A stretch of DNA of 64,000 nt from an uncultured Eubacteriales bacterium (GCA_951800645.1 CATOIK010000009.1:1-64000); one strand, 5' to 3'. Counted from the first letter of the stretch, positions 51,584 to 60,911 are shown. A program made the numbers and translations. The notes: generated by a model not told the origin, from the sequence alone.

Positions 51584-52423
51584 TCAGCCTATCTCCATCA
51601 CAATGCCGCCGTCTCCGGCGTACATGGTTGCCACGCCGGCTGTTTCTGTGATGACAACCTCCTTGTAGGAACCTCTCTTTTCCATTTCCGCCTTTACCTG
51701 CAGCGCCCGCTCCGGGCAGTTGCAATGGGCGATAATAACCCGTTTCTGTTCCAGATCTGTTTTACCCTTTACAGCAATGTCGCACATCCGGGAGAGGGCT
51801 TTGTTAAGTCCCCGCACCTGATCCAGCTTTACGATTACGCCCTTTTCTCCGCCCATGATAGGCTTGATATTCAGGGTAGTGGCAAAGAACGCCTGCAGGC
51901 CCGTAAGCCGTCCGTTTTTCCGCAGGGTGTCCAGGGAATCCAAAACAAAGTATACATCCTGCTCATCCCGCAGCTTTAAGACCTGTTCACATACTTCCTC
52001 AAAGCCCAGTCCTGCTTCGTATAAATCCAGAATCTTCAAAGCCAGATTCACCTGGGATGAAGAAGCCCCTTCTGAGTCAATTATCAGAATATTCTTAGAA
52101 CCATGCTCCTCCTCATACAGCTCTTTTCCCAACACTGCGCTGTTGTAGCTTCCGCTTAAATGGCTGGATAAGGTAATGACAAACACATCCTCTTCCTCAC
52201 ACTCCATAGCCTGCTTAAAAGCGTCTGGAGATGGACAGGCTGATTTGGGACAGTTTGGGCTGTCTGCCACCATCTGGAGAAACTTTTTCTGGTCAAAGGT
52301 TTCATCGTCTATTACCATGGTTTCATCTACCTGAAGCGTCAGGGGTACAATCTGAAATCTGGGATCTTTCCGCATCTCCTCTGTCAGATCCAGGCAGCTA
52401 TCACCGATAATTTTAAAACTCAT
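51584..52423 (-). CDS. DegV family fatty-acid-binding protein
   Basis: A 279-residue DegV protein; start at 52423 with GGGAGGAAAACT. The N-terminal domain begins FKIIGDSCLDLTEEM, with SKCPKSACPSPDAF-like spacing (CPKSACPSP) and TLSSHLSGSYNSA forming the lipid pocket. The C-terminal domain has IKPIMGGEKG. Some DegV proteins (FakB) deliver fatty acids to the kinase FakA; no fakA gene is adjacent. Convergent with the radical SAM gene. Confidence 0.92.
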   Translation of the reverse strand: MSFKIIGDSCLDLTEEMRKDPRFQIVPLTLQVDETMVIDDETFDQKKFLQMVADSPNCPKSACPSPDAFKQAMECEEEDVFVITLSSHLSGSYNSAVLGKELYEEEHGSKNILIIDSEGASSSQVNLALKILDLYEAGLGFEEVCEQVLKLRDEQDVYFVLDSLDTLRKNGRLTGLQAFFATTLNIKPIMGGEKGVIVKLDQVRGLNKALSRMCDIAVKGKTDLEQKRVIIAHCNCPERALQVKAEMEKRGSYKEVVITETAGVATMYAGDGGIVMEIG

Positions 52424-52476
52424 AGTTTTCCTCCCAAAAATACAATCCCTACGAAATGTAGTTTTCATTACTACTT

Positions 52477-52504
52477 ATTATAGCATATATTTTCAGGATT
52501 TCAA
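52477..52504 (-). promoter_or_regulatory. Promoter of the degV gene
   Basis: Minus strand TTGAAA, 16-base spacer, TATAAT with an extended TG. Confidence 0.55.
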
Positions 52505-52571
52505 CCAGATACTGCGGAAAATCTGCGTCCTTCACCCAGGAAACAACTGGAATTCCACGGTTTTTATGCCT

Positions 52572-53729
52572 TTAAAACCGCTCCGTCTCAAACATCTCCT
52601 CCAGCAGCAGCCAGTTGGGCCGGTAAAAATTCATCAGCTGCCAGTACCCCACTCCAGAAAAACCCAGTTCCTTTACCAACTGAAACTTGGCATACAGACT
52701 TCTTGGATCCTCAAACCAGACTTCATGCTGAATGCCATACTGCCAATAGCGGAAAAAGGGCGTCTGGGACTGCTCGTCAAACTGAATTTCCACGCCGTGG
52801 TCAATGGCCAGCTGGATTGCCTCCAGGCTGTAAATGGTTCTGGCTCTGGTCTGTCCCCGCACATAGGGAAGGGGCCAGTCGTAACCGTAATTGGGAATGC
52901 CCAGACTTATCTTCTGAGGGGGAATCTCCGTCACTGCGTACTCTGCCACCCTCCGCACCATATGAATCGGAGCTACAGCCATAGGCGGCCCCTGGGAATA
53001 GCCCCACTCGTAGGTCATCAGCATAGTGCGGTTAGCCCCTGCCCCTAAAAGCCTGTAATCTATCCCTTCATAGAGAAGCCCCGGCTGATCGGCAGAGGTT
53101 TTGGGGGCCAATGCCACAGACACCGGAAATCCCAACTGGTTCATCATACCGGTGGCCCGCCTTACAAAGTCTGCAAATGCCAGGCGGTCTCCGGCATCCA
53201 CATACTCAAAGTCAATATCCAGCCCCTCAAATCCCCGCGTTATCATCATCTGGCCCAAATTTAAAAGCACCTTCCGCTGCAGGAAAAAATCATTGACCAG
53301 AAGATGGACCTGGCTGCTGTGAAACCTGCCGTCCAGGCCAATAGAGGTCAGAGTCAGCACCGGCCTCACTCCAAAAGCGCGCACTGCCTGGAGCACAGGT
53401 TCATCGTCTGCCATAGGCGGAACCAGCTCTCCATCTGCCGTAAATCCATAGGAAAACACATAAAAGGCAGTCAAAAAGGGCAGGGTTTCCTGAAGAACCT
53501 CCTGCCGGATAAAGGGGTAGCCATAGCCGCTGACATAAAGCGGCCTGCTTCCCGGCTCCACCTGCTGCCCCACTGCACCTGTTCCGTCTCGGAGAATCAG
53601 CGCCTGCCCCACTGCCAGCCGGTAAGGATAGGGAATCTGATTGTCAAAAATCAGGTTTTCCACCGGGATTCCCGCCCGGCCTGCAATCTCATCCACATTA
53701 TCACCGGGATTTACCACATAGATTTCCAC
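52572..53729 (-). CDS. LysM-GH18 glycosidase, spore cortex hydrolase-like (YaaH/SleL-type)
   Basis: About 385 residues. An N-terminal LysM (EIYVVNPGDNVDEIAGRAGI) is followed by a GH18 barrel with the catalytic FEGLDIDFEYVD (the DxxDxDxE signature), VALAPKTSADQ and MTYEWGYSQGPPMAVAPI. This layout matches YaaH and SleL, N-acetylglucosaminidases that act on cortex peptidoglycan during germination, and points to an endospore former. GTG at 53729 is preferred (ten bases after AAGGGG); GTG at 53738 is the alternative. No signal peptide, as usual for this group. Confidence 0.9.
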   Translation of the reverse strand: MEIYVVNPGDNVDEIAGRAGIPVENLIFDNQIPYPYRLAVGQALILRDGTGAVGQQVEPGSRPLYVSGYGYPFIRQEVLQETLPFLTAFYVFSYGFTADGELVPPMADDEPVLQAVRAFGVRPVLTLTSIGLDGRFHSSQVHLLVNDFFLQRKVLLNLGQMMITRGFEGLDIDFEYVDAGDRLAFADFVRRATGMMNQLGFPVSVALAPKTSADQPGLLYEGIDYRLLGAGANRTMLMTYEWGYSQGPPMAVAPIHMVRRVAEYAVTEIPPQKISLGIPNYGYDWPLPYVRGQTRARTIYSLEAIQLAIDHGVEIQFDEQSQTPFFRYWQYGIQHEVWFEDPRSLYAKFQLVKELGFSGVGYWQLMNFYRPNWLLLEEMFETERF

Positions 53730-53836
53730 CCGTTTCACTTCCCCTTGCCATTCCTGTTTTGGTAAAACCGATTCCTTTCAGTATATGAAAAAGCTTCCTG
53801 TTTCGTGCCGGGTTTCACCGCCGTTCTTTCTGAATT

Positions 53837-54706
53837 TCAAAAGGCCTGAATGGCGTCAAGCAGCAACTGCAGCGGTTTTGTAATGTACTTCTTTTTGTGA
53901 TACAGCGCCAGCATCTGATTTTCCAGTCCCGCTGCCTTTACTTTCACCGGCCGAAGGCGGCCTGCAGCTATGGATTCTTCCACCAGACGGTCAGGAAGTA
54001 TGGAAATCCCGATTCCAGATTCTGCTGCTTTTAACAGGGCAAGGGAATTTACACTCTCCCAGACCGGTTCCGGTTTTGCATTTTCCCGAAGAAGAACACG
54101 GTCAAAGGTATCCCGGATTGCACTTCCCGGTTCCCGCAGCAGCAAAGGATATTGACACAGTTGCCGGATGGAAAGAGTCTGCCTGGAAAGGTCAAAATCA
54201 GGAGCGCATACTGCCTTCAACTGATAAGCCCCTAAAGAAACCGATACAAACTCCCCTTCCGGCGCGGTTCCCTCCCAAAATCCAAGGTCTGCATCTCCAT
54301 GCCGCAGTATGGTAAGCACCCTGTCAGCACTTGCAATCTTCACAAAAACCTTCAGCTCCGGGTAATCTTTGTGAAATCTGGAAAGAATTTCCGGAAGCAA
54401 GGTTGTAGCGATAGTAATGCTGGATACGATGTGAAGGGGCGTGTTTTCTTCCAAATGGGGAAGCCGCCGGTCCAGATTTCTGCAGGCAATCAGAATTTCC
54501 TGGGCCTCCTCCAGCAAAGAACGGCCGCAGGCTGTGACTGCAACCCCTTTGGAACGGCGTTCAAACAGAGCGGTTCCCGCCTGGGCCTCCAATTCTGCAA
54601 CAGCATGAGAAACCGCAGACTGGGTAATATAAAGTTTCCTGGCCGCTTTTGTAAAGGATCCGGTCTCTGCAATGGCTTCCATAATTTCCAAATATCGAAT
54701 ATTCAT
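53837..54706 (-). CDS. LysR-family regulator divergent from the chromate transporter
   Basis: A 289-residue LysR protein, with helix-turn-helix MEAIAETGSFTKAARKLY and ITQSAVSHAVAELEAQAG in the first 40 residues and a typical effector domain (TPLHIVSSITIATTLLPEIL). GGAGGGAAT precedes the ATG. It probably controls the divergent transporter pair; the effector is unknown. Confidence 0.9.
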   Translation of the reverse strand: MNIRYLEIMEAIAETGSFTKAARKLYITQSAVSHAVAELEAQAGTALFERRSKGVAVTACGRSLLEEAQEILIACRNLDRRLPHLEENTPLHIVSSITIATTLLPEILSRFHKDYPELKVFVKIASADRVLTILRHGDADLGFWEGTAPEGEFVSVSLGAYQLKAVCAPDFDLSRQTLSIRQLCQYPLLLREPGSAIRDTFDRVLLRENAKPEPVWESVNSLALLKAAESGIGISILPDRLVEESIAAGRLRPVKVKAAGLENQMLALYHKKKYITKPLQLLLDAIQAF

Positions 54707-54758
54707 ATTCCCTCCAATGACATGAGTAAAAACGATTGCTTTAACAAAATAATATCAT

Positions 54759-54787
54759 TTTACGGATTGCTCCACAAGTGCTATACT
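54759..54787 (+). promoter_or_regulatory. Promoter of the chromate transporter pair
   Basis: TTTACG, 17-base spacer, TATACT, in the LysR-transporter intergenic region. Confidence 0.6.
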
Positions 54788-54824
54788 AAAATACGCCGTA
54801 CAAAAAATAAAAAGGAGAATCCCA

Positions 54825-55391
54825 ATGAAACAGCGTGCAAAACTATATCTATGGCTTTTTGCCGTCAATCTTTTTATAAGCGCCTTTACCTTTGGAGGCG
54901 GCTATCTGGTAGTGCCTATGGTACGCCGGTATTTTGTCTGGAAAAAACAGTATTTCTCAGAAGATGAGCTTATGAGTATGGCTGCAGTTTCCCAGTCATC
55001 TCCTGGGGCTATTGCCATCAATCTGTCGGCCCTGGCAGGGTATCATGTGGCCGGATTTACAGGCGTTTTGATCAGCTGCATCGCAGCCATTCTTCCGCCC
55101 CTGTTTATTCTCAGTATCGTGTCTGCTTTTTATGAAATGTTCATCACCAATGCCATTGTAGCTGCGGTGCTGAAGGGAATGGAAGCAGGAGTGGCTGCCC
55201 TGATGATAGATCTGGTTGTGGATATGTGCGCCATGATTATGAAAGAGCAGTCTATCTTTCTCTCTGCAATGATTCCCCTTGCCTTTCTGGGCAACTTTGT
55301 TCTGCACATCAATGCAGTCTATATTTTGATTGCCTGTTGTCTCTTTTGCATTGGGAAAACGCTCTGGAACAGAAAGAAGGAAGACGCATGA
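54825..55391 (+). CDS. Chromate transporter, first half (CHR family)
   Basis: A 188-residue single CHR domain: FTFGGGYLVVPMVRRYF near 20-36, SQSSPGAIAINLSALAGYHV near 57-76, and four to six helices. AAAAGGAGAATCCC precedes it. It works with the second half encoded directly after. Transport of chromate or a natural anion (sulfate-like) is assumed from the family. Confidence 0.9.
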   Translation: MKQRAKLYLWLFAVNLFISAFTFGGGYLVVPMVRRYFVWKKQYFSEDELMSMAAVSQSSPGAIAINLSALAGYHVAGFTGVLISCIAAILPPLFILSIVSAFYEMFITNAIVAAVLKGMEAGVAALMIDLVVDMCAMIMKEQSIFLSAMIPLAFLGNFVLHINAVYILIACCLFCIGKTLWNRKKEDA

Positions 55392-55954
55392 ATATCATTA
55401 TTACTTTGTTTTGGACATTTTTAAAGATTGGCCTGTTCAGTATCGGAGGAGGTTATGCGATTATTCCTCTCATTCGGGAACAGGTGGTGAACCATTTGGG
55501 CTGGATCAGCTCTAAGATGTTTACCGATATTATTACCATTTCCCAGATGACGCCAGGCCCCCTGGCAGTGAACACCTCCACCTTTGTGGGGCTTCAGGTT
55601 GCAGGCATTGCCGGAGCAGTTACAGCTACTGTCGGCTGCGTGCTCTGCGGCGTTCTGATCAGTCTGTTCTTATATCGGTTTTTCCAAAAACACGGAGATT
55701 CCCGGTATGTGTTTGAAGTGCTGAAGGGCTTGAAATCTGCTTCCCTGGGCCTCATCATCTCTGCGGCAGCAACCATCATTATGCTTGCATTCTGGGGAAC
55801 TGAGACCTTAAAAGCAGAACAGATTTTCTCCCTTTTAAACCGAACCGCTCTCCTGATCTTCTGCATCGTGCTTTTTGTACTGCGTAAATGGAAGCTGAAC
55901 CCGATTTTGATCATGACTGCAAGCGGAGCGGCAGGACTGCTTTTCTACCTGTAA
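55388..55954 (+). CDS. Chromate transporter, second half (CHR family)
   Basis: A 188-residue CHR domain: FSIGGGYAIIPLIREQV near 17-33 and SQMTPGPLAVNTSTFVGLQV near 55-74. It overlaps the first gene by four bases (ATGA), so translation is coupled. Together the two make the usual 'short-chain' pair that forms an antiparallel dimer. Confidence 0.9.
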   Translation: MNIIITLFWTFLKIGLFSIGGGYAIIPLIREQVVNHLGWISSKMFTDIITISQMTPGPLAVNTSTFVGLQVAGIAGAVTATVGCVLCGVLISLFLYRFFQKHGDSRYVFEVLKGLKSASLGLIISAAATIIMLAFWGTETLKAEQIFSLLNRTALLIFCIVLFVLRKWKLNPILIMTASGAAGLLFYL

Positions 55955-55975
55955 TTTTTATCACAACACCAGCAA

Positions 55976-56019
55976 GAGGCTGTTGGAAAATGCGCGCAGT
56001 TACATTTCCCAACAGCCTC
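55976..56019. terminator. Bidirectional hairpin between chrA pair and htpG
   Basis: 11-bp stem GAGGCTGTTGG / CCAACAGCCTC with additional inner pairing (GAAAATG with CATTTC). It lies between the convergent transporter and htpG genes. Confidence 0.7.
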
Positions 56020-56034
56020 CGCCAATCTCTCTTT

Positions 56035-58035
56035 TTATTCTGCCATCATCAGCATAATCTCGTTGCTCCGCGCAATAAACTTCGTCATCCGCTCCGGAGT
56101 CAAAGTACCGTGAGCCAGCAGGGCCAAATCATAAAGCTGCTCACAGATTTTAGAGGTATTCTCTCCGTCCTTATGAGCCAGTACATACTGAACCAGCTTA
56201 TTGTTGGCGTTTAATACCAGGGTCTGGCCCATGCCGCCGAACATGGATGGATCCATACCGTACATATTGTACATCTTCATCATATCCTGCATTCTGCGGC
56301 TCTCCTCAGACACAGTCAGCACAGAAGACAGAGACGCGTCTTTTAACTTTTCCACCTTTACTTCCAGCTTATCGCTGTTCAGCGCTTTCTTAAAGGTTTC
56401 CTTCAAAGCTTCTGCGTTATTCTTAAACTCCTCGTCGTTCTCGTCCACCGCCTCTTTGAAGGTGTCGTTTAAATCTGCGTCAATCCGCAGGAATTTAAGG
56501 TTTTCATTCTTCTGCTCCAGATGGCCGATAAACGGACTGTCAATGCTGTGGGGCAGAATCACTGCGTCTAAGCCTTCTGCCTTAAACATGTTGATATACT
56601 GGCTCTGCTCCTTTTCATCTGTCACATAGAAAATGGTGTTTTCGTGCTTCTCCCTGTTCTCCTCCAGGCAGTCCTTGAGGGTCAGATACTTACCATCCAG
56701 GTTTTTAAAGAGAATGTAGTCGTTCATCTTCTCTGCAAATTTCTCGTCCTTTAAGCAGCCGAACTTGATAAAGGGAGCAATATCATCCCAGTATTTCTCA
56801 TAATTCTCCCGGTCAGTCTTGCACATACCGGTCAGCTTGTCCGCCACCTTCTTGGTGATGTAGTCGGAAATCTTCTTCACGAAGCCATCGTTCTGCAGGG
56901 CGCTTCTGGATACATTTAACGGCAGATCCGGGCAGTCGATAGTGCCCTTTAACAGCATCAAAAATTCCGGAATTACTTCCTTGATATTGTCTGCAATAAA
57001 TACCTGGTTGTTGTAAAGCTTAATGGTTCCCTCGATGGAATCGTACTCGGTGTTAATCTTGGGAAAGTACAGGATACCCTTTAAGTTAAAAGGATAGTCC
57101 ATGTTCAAATGAATCCAGAACAGGGGTTCCTTGTAATCCATAAATACCTTCCGGTAAAAGGCGCGGTATTCTTCCTCCGTGCACTCGTTGGGATGCTTGT
57201 TCCACAGAGGGGTAACATCGTTTAATGCCGCCGGACGCTTTAAGATTTTGTAGCGTTCTTTGGACGGCTCAATCTCAACCGTCTCCTTTTCGCCATTCTC
57301 GTTTTCCTTTTCCTCGGTCTTAGCCGGCTCCACCACTGTCTCTACGATGGTATCCTTTTCTGTCAGCTCTTCCTTATCAATGGTCTCATACTGAGGCTCT
57401 GCTTTTGCATTGTCTAAAAAAATCGGCACCGGCATAAAGGAACAGTATTTGTCCAACACCTCTCTGGCCCTGTACTCGTTGGAAAACTCGTAGCTGTCCT
57501 CGTTTAAGTACAGGGTGATGGCGGTTCCCTGGCTCTCCTTCTCTCCGTCCTTCATGGTAAAGGTCAGTCCGCCGTCAGACTCCCAGTGGACCGGAGTGCT
57601 GCCATCCTTATAGGATAAGGTGTCAATAGTCACCTTGTCTGCCACCATAAATGCAGAATAAAAGCCCAGTCCGAAATGACCGATAATCTGGTCCTCATTG
57701 GCCTTGTCTTTGTACTTCTCCAGGAAATCCTGGGCGCCGGAAAATGCAATCTGGTTAATGTACTCCTCTACCTCGTCTGCAGTCATACCCAGGCCGTTGT
57801 CTGTCACCTGGATGGTCTTTTCCTCCGGATTTACAGTTACCTGAATCTTGTACTCCATATCCTCCGGCCGCTGATACTCTCCCATCAGCTCCAGTTTTTT
57901 CAGTTTGGTGATGGCGTCGCATCCGTTGGACACCAGCTCTCTGTAGAAAATGTCGTGGTCGGAATACAGCCACTTTTTGATAATCGGGAATATGTTTTCA
58001 CTGTTGATGGATAGGTTTCCTGTTCTGCTGCTCAT
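56035..58035 (-). CDS. htpG: Molecular chaperone HtpG (Hsp90)
   Basis: A 666-residue Hsp90. The GHKL ATPase domain has FYRELVSNGCDAITKL, VTDNGLGMTADEVEEY and GHFGLGFYSAFMVAD; the charged linker with long runs of Glu and Lys is near 220-255, as in other clostridial copies. A perfect CIRCE element lies about 105 bases upstream, suggesting HrcA control. In B. subtilis, htpG is not a CIRCE gene. Confidence 0.96.
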   Translation of the reverse strand: MSSRTGNLSINSENIFPIIKKWLYSDHDIFYRELVSNGCDAITKLKKLELMGEYQRPEDMEYKIQVTVNPEEKTIQVTDNGLGMTADEVEEYINQIAFSGAQDFLEKYKDKANEDQIIGHFGLGFYSAFMVADKVTIDTLSYKDGSTPVHWESDGGLTFTMKDGEKESQGTAITLYLNEDSYEFSNEYRAREVLDKYCSFMPVPIFLDNAKAEPQYETIDKEELTEKDTIVETVVEPAKTEEKENENGEKETVEIEPSKERYKILKRPAALNDVTPLWNKHPNECTEEEYRAFYRKVFMDYKEPLFWIHLNMDYPFNLKGILYFPKINTEYDSIEGTIKLYNNQVFIADNIKEVIPEFLMLLKGTIDCPDLPLNVSRSALQNDGFVKKISDYITKKVADKLTGMCKTDRENYEKYWDDIAPFIKFGCLKDEKFAEKMNDYILFKNLDGKYLTLKDCLEENREKHENTIFYVTDEKEQSQYINMFKAEGLDAVILPHSIDSPFIGHLEQKNENLKFLRIDADLNDTFKEAVDENDEEFKNNAEALKETFKKALNSDKLEVKVEKLKDASLSSVLTVSEESRRMQDMMKMYNMYGMDPSMFGGMGQTLVLNANNKLVQYVLAHKDGENTSKICEQLYDLALLAHGTLTPERMTKFIARSNEIMLMMAE

Positions 58036-58104
58036 GTAACATCGCTCCTTTTTTTAATATCATCGCATCTGCATCCCGCCGCAATACGGAACGCTCTGAA
58101 CTTT

Positions 58105-58133
58105 ATTTTAATACTCCATTCTGCAAATGTCAA
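58105..58133 (-). promoter_or_regulatory. Promoter of htpG
   Basis: Minus strand perfect TTGACA, 17-base spacer, TAAAAT; it lies seven bases downstream of the CIRCE element in the direction of transcription. Confidence 0.85.
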
Positions 58134-58140
58134 CAAATTT

Positions 58141-58167
58141 TTAGCACTCATTTTAGCCGAGTGCTAA
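58141..58167. promoter_or_regulatory. CIRCE element (HrcA operator)
   Basis: TTAGCACTC, nine-base spacer, GAGTGCTAA: an exact match to the CIRCE consensus. It sits just upstream of the htpG -35 and about 70 bases upstream of the divergent secreted-protein promoter. Confidence 0.95.
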
Positions 58168-58239
58168 CAAGCCAGAATAAAGCATCCAGTTTCCATAAAC
58201 GATCAAGGCCGGTTTAATAAAATCGTAAGGCAATTACTG

Positions 58240-58268
58240 TTGTAAGCCGTCTGGTTGTGCGGTATACT
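58240..58268 (+). promoter_or_regulatory. Promoter of the secreted DUF6612-like gene
   Basis: TTGTAA, 17-base spacer, TATACT, with an AAAGGAGG site downstream. Confidence 0.65.
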
Positions 58269-58306
58269 TTTCCTATACAAATTTACTGTTTTAAAGGAGG
58301 GTTCAC

Positions 58307-59179
58307 ATGAAAAACATATTAAAAACAACACTTCTTACGGCAGCGCTTTCTGCAGGGATGGCATTGTCTGCCATGGCAGCAGAAACCCCTGGAAAAACAT
58401 GGGAAGATGTAAAAAACAGCGAAGATCCCATGGAGATCATCCAGGTGGTTGAAAACCTGAACAAAGATGTCAACGGCATAGATACAGATTACCTGATGAA
58501 TATGACCCTTCGTTTTGGAGAAGAAAGCATTCCCATGTATACCACAGGAAATGTCAAAATCCAGGACGCCAATAACGAGGCCATGAAACTGGTTATGACC
58601 ATGAATATGAATGCCATGGGGGAAAACCAGTCTATCACCGCCTTCTACACCGACGGCTGGTACTACTATGACATGGGAGAAAATGGAAAGTACAAGCTGG
58701 AAATGAACTATGTGAGTGCGCTTCAGAGTACCCAGACAGCTGCAATGAATCAGAGCGGCCTTTCCTATATCACAGACGCTTCTGTTGAAAGAAACGGAGA
58801 GCTTACCACTATTTACTTCTCCATGGACGGCGCAGCCATGACAGACCTGGTAAACAAGGTTCTGGCCCAGACCTCAGGCGCCGGTAATGTGGTAAACGGC
58901 CCCGGCGTAGAAAGCCAAGCTGCAGGCCTTGGCATGAACATCGGCGAATGCAAAGGCGAATACACCCTGGATGCAAACGGAAACATCATTCAGCAGCGGA
59001 TACTGATGAATGCAGACATGTCCGTGGATGAGCTTACCATGGGTTATGAAATCTTCATGGAAATGAACATCAAGGCTATAGGAGATTCCGTAGTGGTAAC
59101 CGTTCCTTCCACAGAAGGATTTCCTACTATGGAAGAATATTTACAGCAGATACTGGCAGAAAGCGGAGCTGCCGCATAA
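58307..59179 (+). CDS. Secreted DUF6612-like protein
   Basis: A 290-residue protein with a signal peptide (MKNILKTTLLTAALSAGMAL, cleavage after SAMAA). The mature part is rich in beta-strands with FYTDGWYYYDMGENGKYK and a C-terminal VPSTEGFPTMEEYLQQIL. The arrangement resembles DUF6612 lipoprotein-like proteins of clostridia; unlike many of these it has no lipobox Cys. Function unknown. AAAGGAGGGTTCAC precedes the start, and the gene ends at a strong hairpin. Confidence 0.78.
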   Translation: MKNILKTTLLTAALSAGMALSAMAAETPGKTWEDVKNSEDPMEIIQVVENLNKDVNGIDTDYLMNMTLRFGEESIPMYTTGNVKIQDANNEAMKLVMTMNMNAMGENQSITAFYTDGWYYYDMGENGKYKLEMNYVSALQSTQTAAMNQSGLSYITDASVERNGELTTIYFSMDGAAMTDLVNKVLAQTSGAGNVVNGPGVESQAAGLGMNIGECKGEYTLDANGNIIQQRILMNADMSVDELTMGYEIFMEMNIKAIGDSVVVTVPSTEGFPTMEEYLQQILAESGAAA

Positions 59180-59192
59180 CAGGCGCAGCGAA

Positions 59193-59245
59193 GGGGCTGC
59201 CGCAAATACAGCAGGAAATGCTCCACTGTATTTTGCGGCAGCCCC
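59193..59245 (+). terminator. Terminator hairpin of the GCTGYYGYAAAATACA type, copy 2
   Basis: GGGGCTGCCGCAAATACAG and CTGTATTTTGCGGCAGCCCC arms (one bulge), then GCTTTGTTCTT. Arms and loop align with the hairpin at 13626-13681. Confidence 0.75.
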
Positions 59246-59284
59246 GCTTTGTTCTTCATGCTTTATAAAACAAACACATCGGAA

Positions 59285-59782
59285 TCAGTCTTCCACAAAC
59301 GGAATCTTCCTGTCTTTAAAGTACAGCCGGGCGGCCTCGTCCCATTCGTACTCAATCTGTTTATCCAGAGTAAATACATGCAGAGATGTGCCGGTTACAC
59401 AGTGGAGCACATTGTTTTCGTACCGCACATTCATGTAAAGTCCGGCAATCTGTTCCACTGTAAATTCCAACTGGGCGTTTTTCAGGAATTCCTCCACATC
59501 GTCCGGCGGCAGCTGCAGGGTAATCTGAAAGCTTTCCGGCAGCTTCTTTCCTTTAATCAGAGAATAACAGAAGGGCTTTAAGGTCTTCCAGGAAGAAAGC
59601 TCCTCAATCTTGTTTTCCTCCAGCTCCCGCTCCGAATAATAGCCCTGGCGAATCCGCCCGTCAATGTGAAAGGTGTTGAAGGTGACAATATTTGCCTCCC
59701 GCACCAGCCATCCGTCAAAGGTATCTCCCACAAAAAGCCCCGCCGTAAAATGTTTCAAATCCTCCATCCTCAGTGCAACCAT
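59285..59782 (-). CDS. Hypothetical protein, DUF5721-like
   Basis: A 165-residue cytoplasmic protein without catalytic motif. It begins MVALRMEDLKHFTAGLFVGD, contains a central QLPPDDVEEFLKNAQ segment and ends with YEWDEAARLYFKDRKIPF. It resembles the DUF5721 family of Lachnospiraceae, with moderate certainty. It follows the foldase gene closely and may be co-transcribed with it. Confidence 0.65.
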   Translation of the reverse strand: MVALRMEDLKHFTAGLFVGDTFDGWLVREANIVTFNTFHIDGRIRQGYYSERELEENKIEELSSWKTLKPFCYSLIKGKKLPESFQITLQLPPDDVEEFLKNAQLEFTVEQIAGLYMNVRYENNVLHCVTGTSLHVFTLDKQIEYEWDEAARLYFKDRKIPFVED

Positions 59783-59804
59783 TGTACTCTCCCCATCCTG
59801 CTCT

Positions 59805-60773
59805 CTATTGTTCCATCACTTCCTGATACCGCTCAAAAAAATCTGTAGTAGTAGAACCGCCGTGCTCCGCCAGCGATACGGTCTCCCAAAGTTCCCCGCC
59901 GACTTCCACCGGATGCTCTGCAGCAAAGGTATCGTAAATCTGCCGGAAGGCCTGATCTTTCCGCTGAACAGCCAGCCTCTCCTTCCGCTCCAAAGTAGCT
60001 TCTTCGTCGTACTCGTCAACACATTTCACTACATACCATTTTCCCTCATAGGAAAAGGGCTGGCTGATACTTCCCTCTGTCAGGGCAAATACCGGTTCCT
60101 CATAAGCGGCGCCCCGCTCGCTCCTCCCTACGGAAACCTGAATCTCCGGGTTTTCCGATACAGACCTGGCAACAGAAGAAAAGGACGCCCCTTCTGCAGT
60201 TGCCTGGGCATAGGCCGCCTCTGCCTGCGCCTCATCGCTGACCTGAATCTCCTGCACAGTAATGACCTTGGCCTCGCTGTCGCTGATCTCCAGGTTTACA
60301 TCCTTCGTCAGCTCGTCCACCAGCCGGTTAGCCACATGGTATTCCTCATACATCTGATACACATCATCTTCTCCCGCCTGAATATAAGCCTTGTCCTCTT
60401 TTGTCAGAGAATCGTAAAAGCTCTGGGATAACGCCTTTAGCTGTTCCTTTTCCTGGCTGGTCAGCCGGACATTCTGCTCCTGGGCCAAAAGATTCATGGT
60501 CTTTAACTGGGTTAAAAAGCTTTTGATTTCTCCCAGCAGATAGGTCTGGAAGTTGGTTCCATCTTCCTTCACCGGCACCTGCCAGATCTGGTCTGTATAT
60601 ACTTTTCGGTAGCGGTTTCCCTCTGTGGCAATAACCAGCATGGTCTGAGCGTCAGTATAACCATCTTCTCCCCGCACCTCAGACACAAGCGGAAAACTGC
60701 CGCCGCAGGCCGCTGCGTTCAGCGCAAGAGCTGCCGCCAGGACAAACGCCCCGATTCCTGTTCTTATTTTCAT
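59805..60773 (-). CDS. PpiC-type peptidyl-prolyl isomerase lipoprotein (SurA/PrsA-like)
   Basis: A 322-residue lipoprotein. Signal MKIRTGIGAFVLAAALALNA with lipobox AAAC (Cys 23). An N-terminal chaperone-like helical part leads to a parvulin domain (about 185-290): VQEIQVSDEAQAEAAYAQA, FSSVARSVSEN, RGAAYEEPVFALTEGSI and GKWYVVKCVDEYDE. It helps fold secreted proteins outside the membrane. Confidence 0.87.
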   Translation of the reverse strand: MKIRTGIGAFVLAAALALNAAACGGSFPLVSEVRGEDGYTDAQTMLVIATEGNRYRKVYTDQIWQVPVKEDGTNFQTYLLGEIKSFLTQLKTMNLLAQEQNVRLTSQEKEQLKALSQSFYDSLTKEDKAYIQAGEDDVYQMYEEYHVANRLVDELTKDVNLEISDSEAKVITVQEIQVSDEAQAEAAYAQATAEGASFSSVARSVSENPEIQVSVGRSERGAAYEEPVFALTEGSISQPFSYEGKWYVVKCVDEYDEEATLERKERLAVQRKDQAFRQIYDTFAAEHPVEVGGELWETVSLAEHGGSTTTDFFERYQEVMEQ

Positions 60774-60911
60774 CTATATAAACTCCTAAAGAGAAATTTG
60801 GGTTACTGTTCTGAACAATAACAGACTTTGTTACAGTATAGCTCAAAATATGGATTTGCGCCACATGATTCCGAAGCGATTTTGCCATCCCATCTAACCT
60901 GGTCTCGCTCC

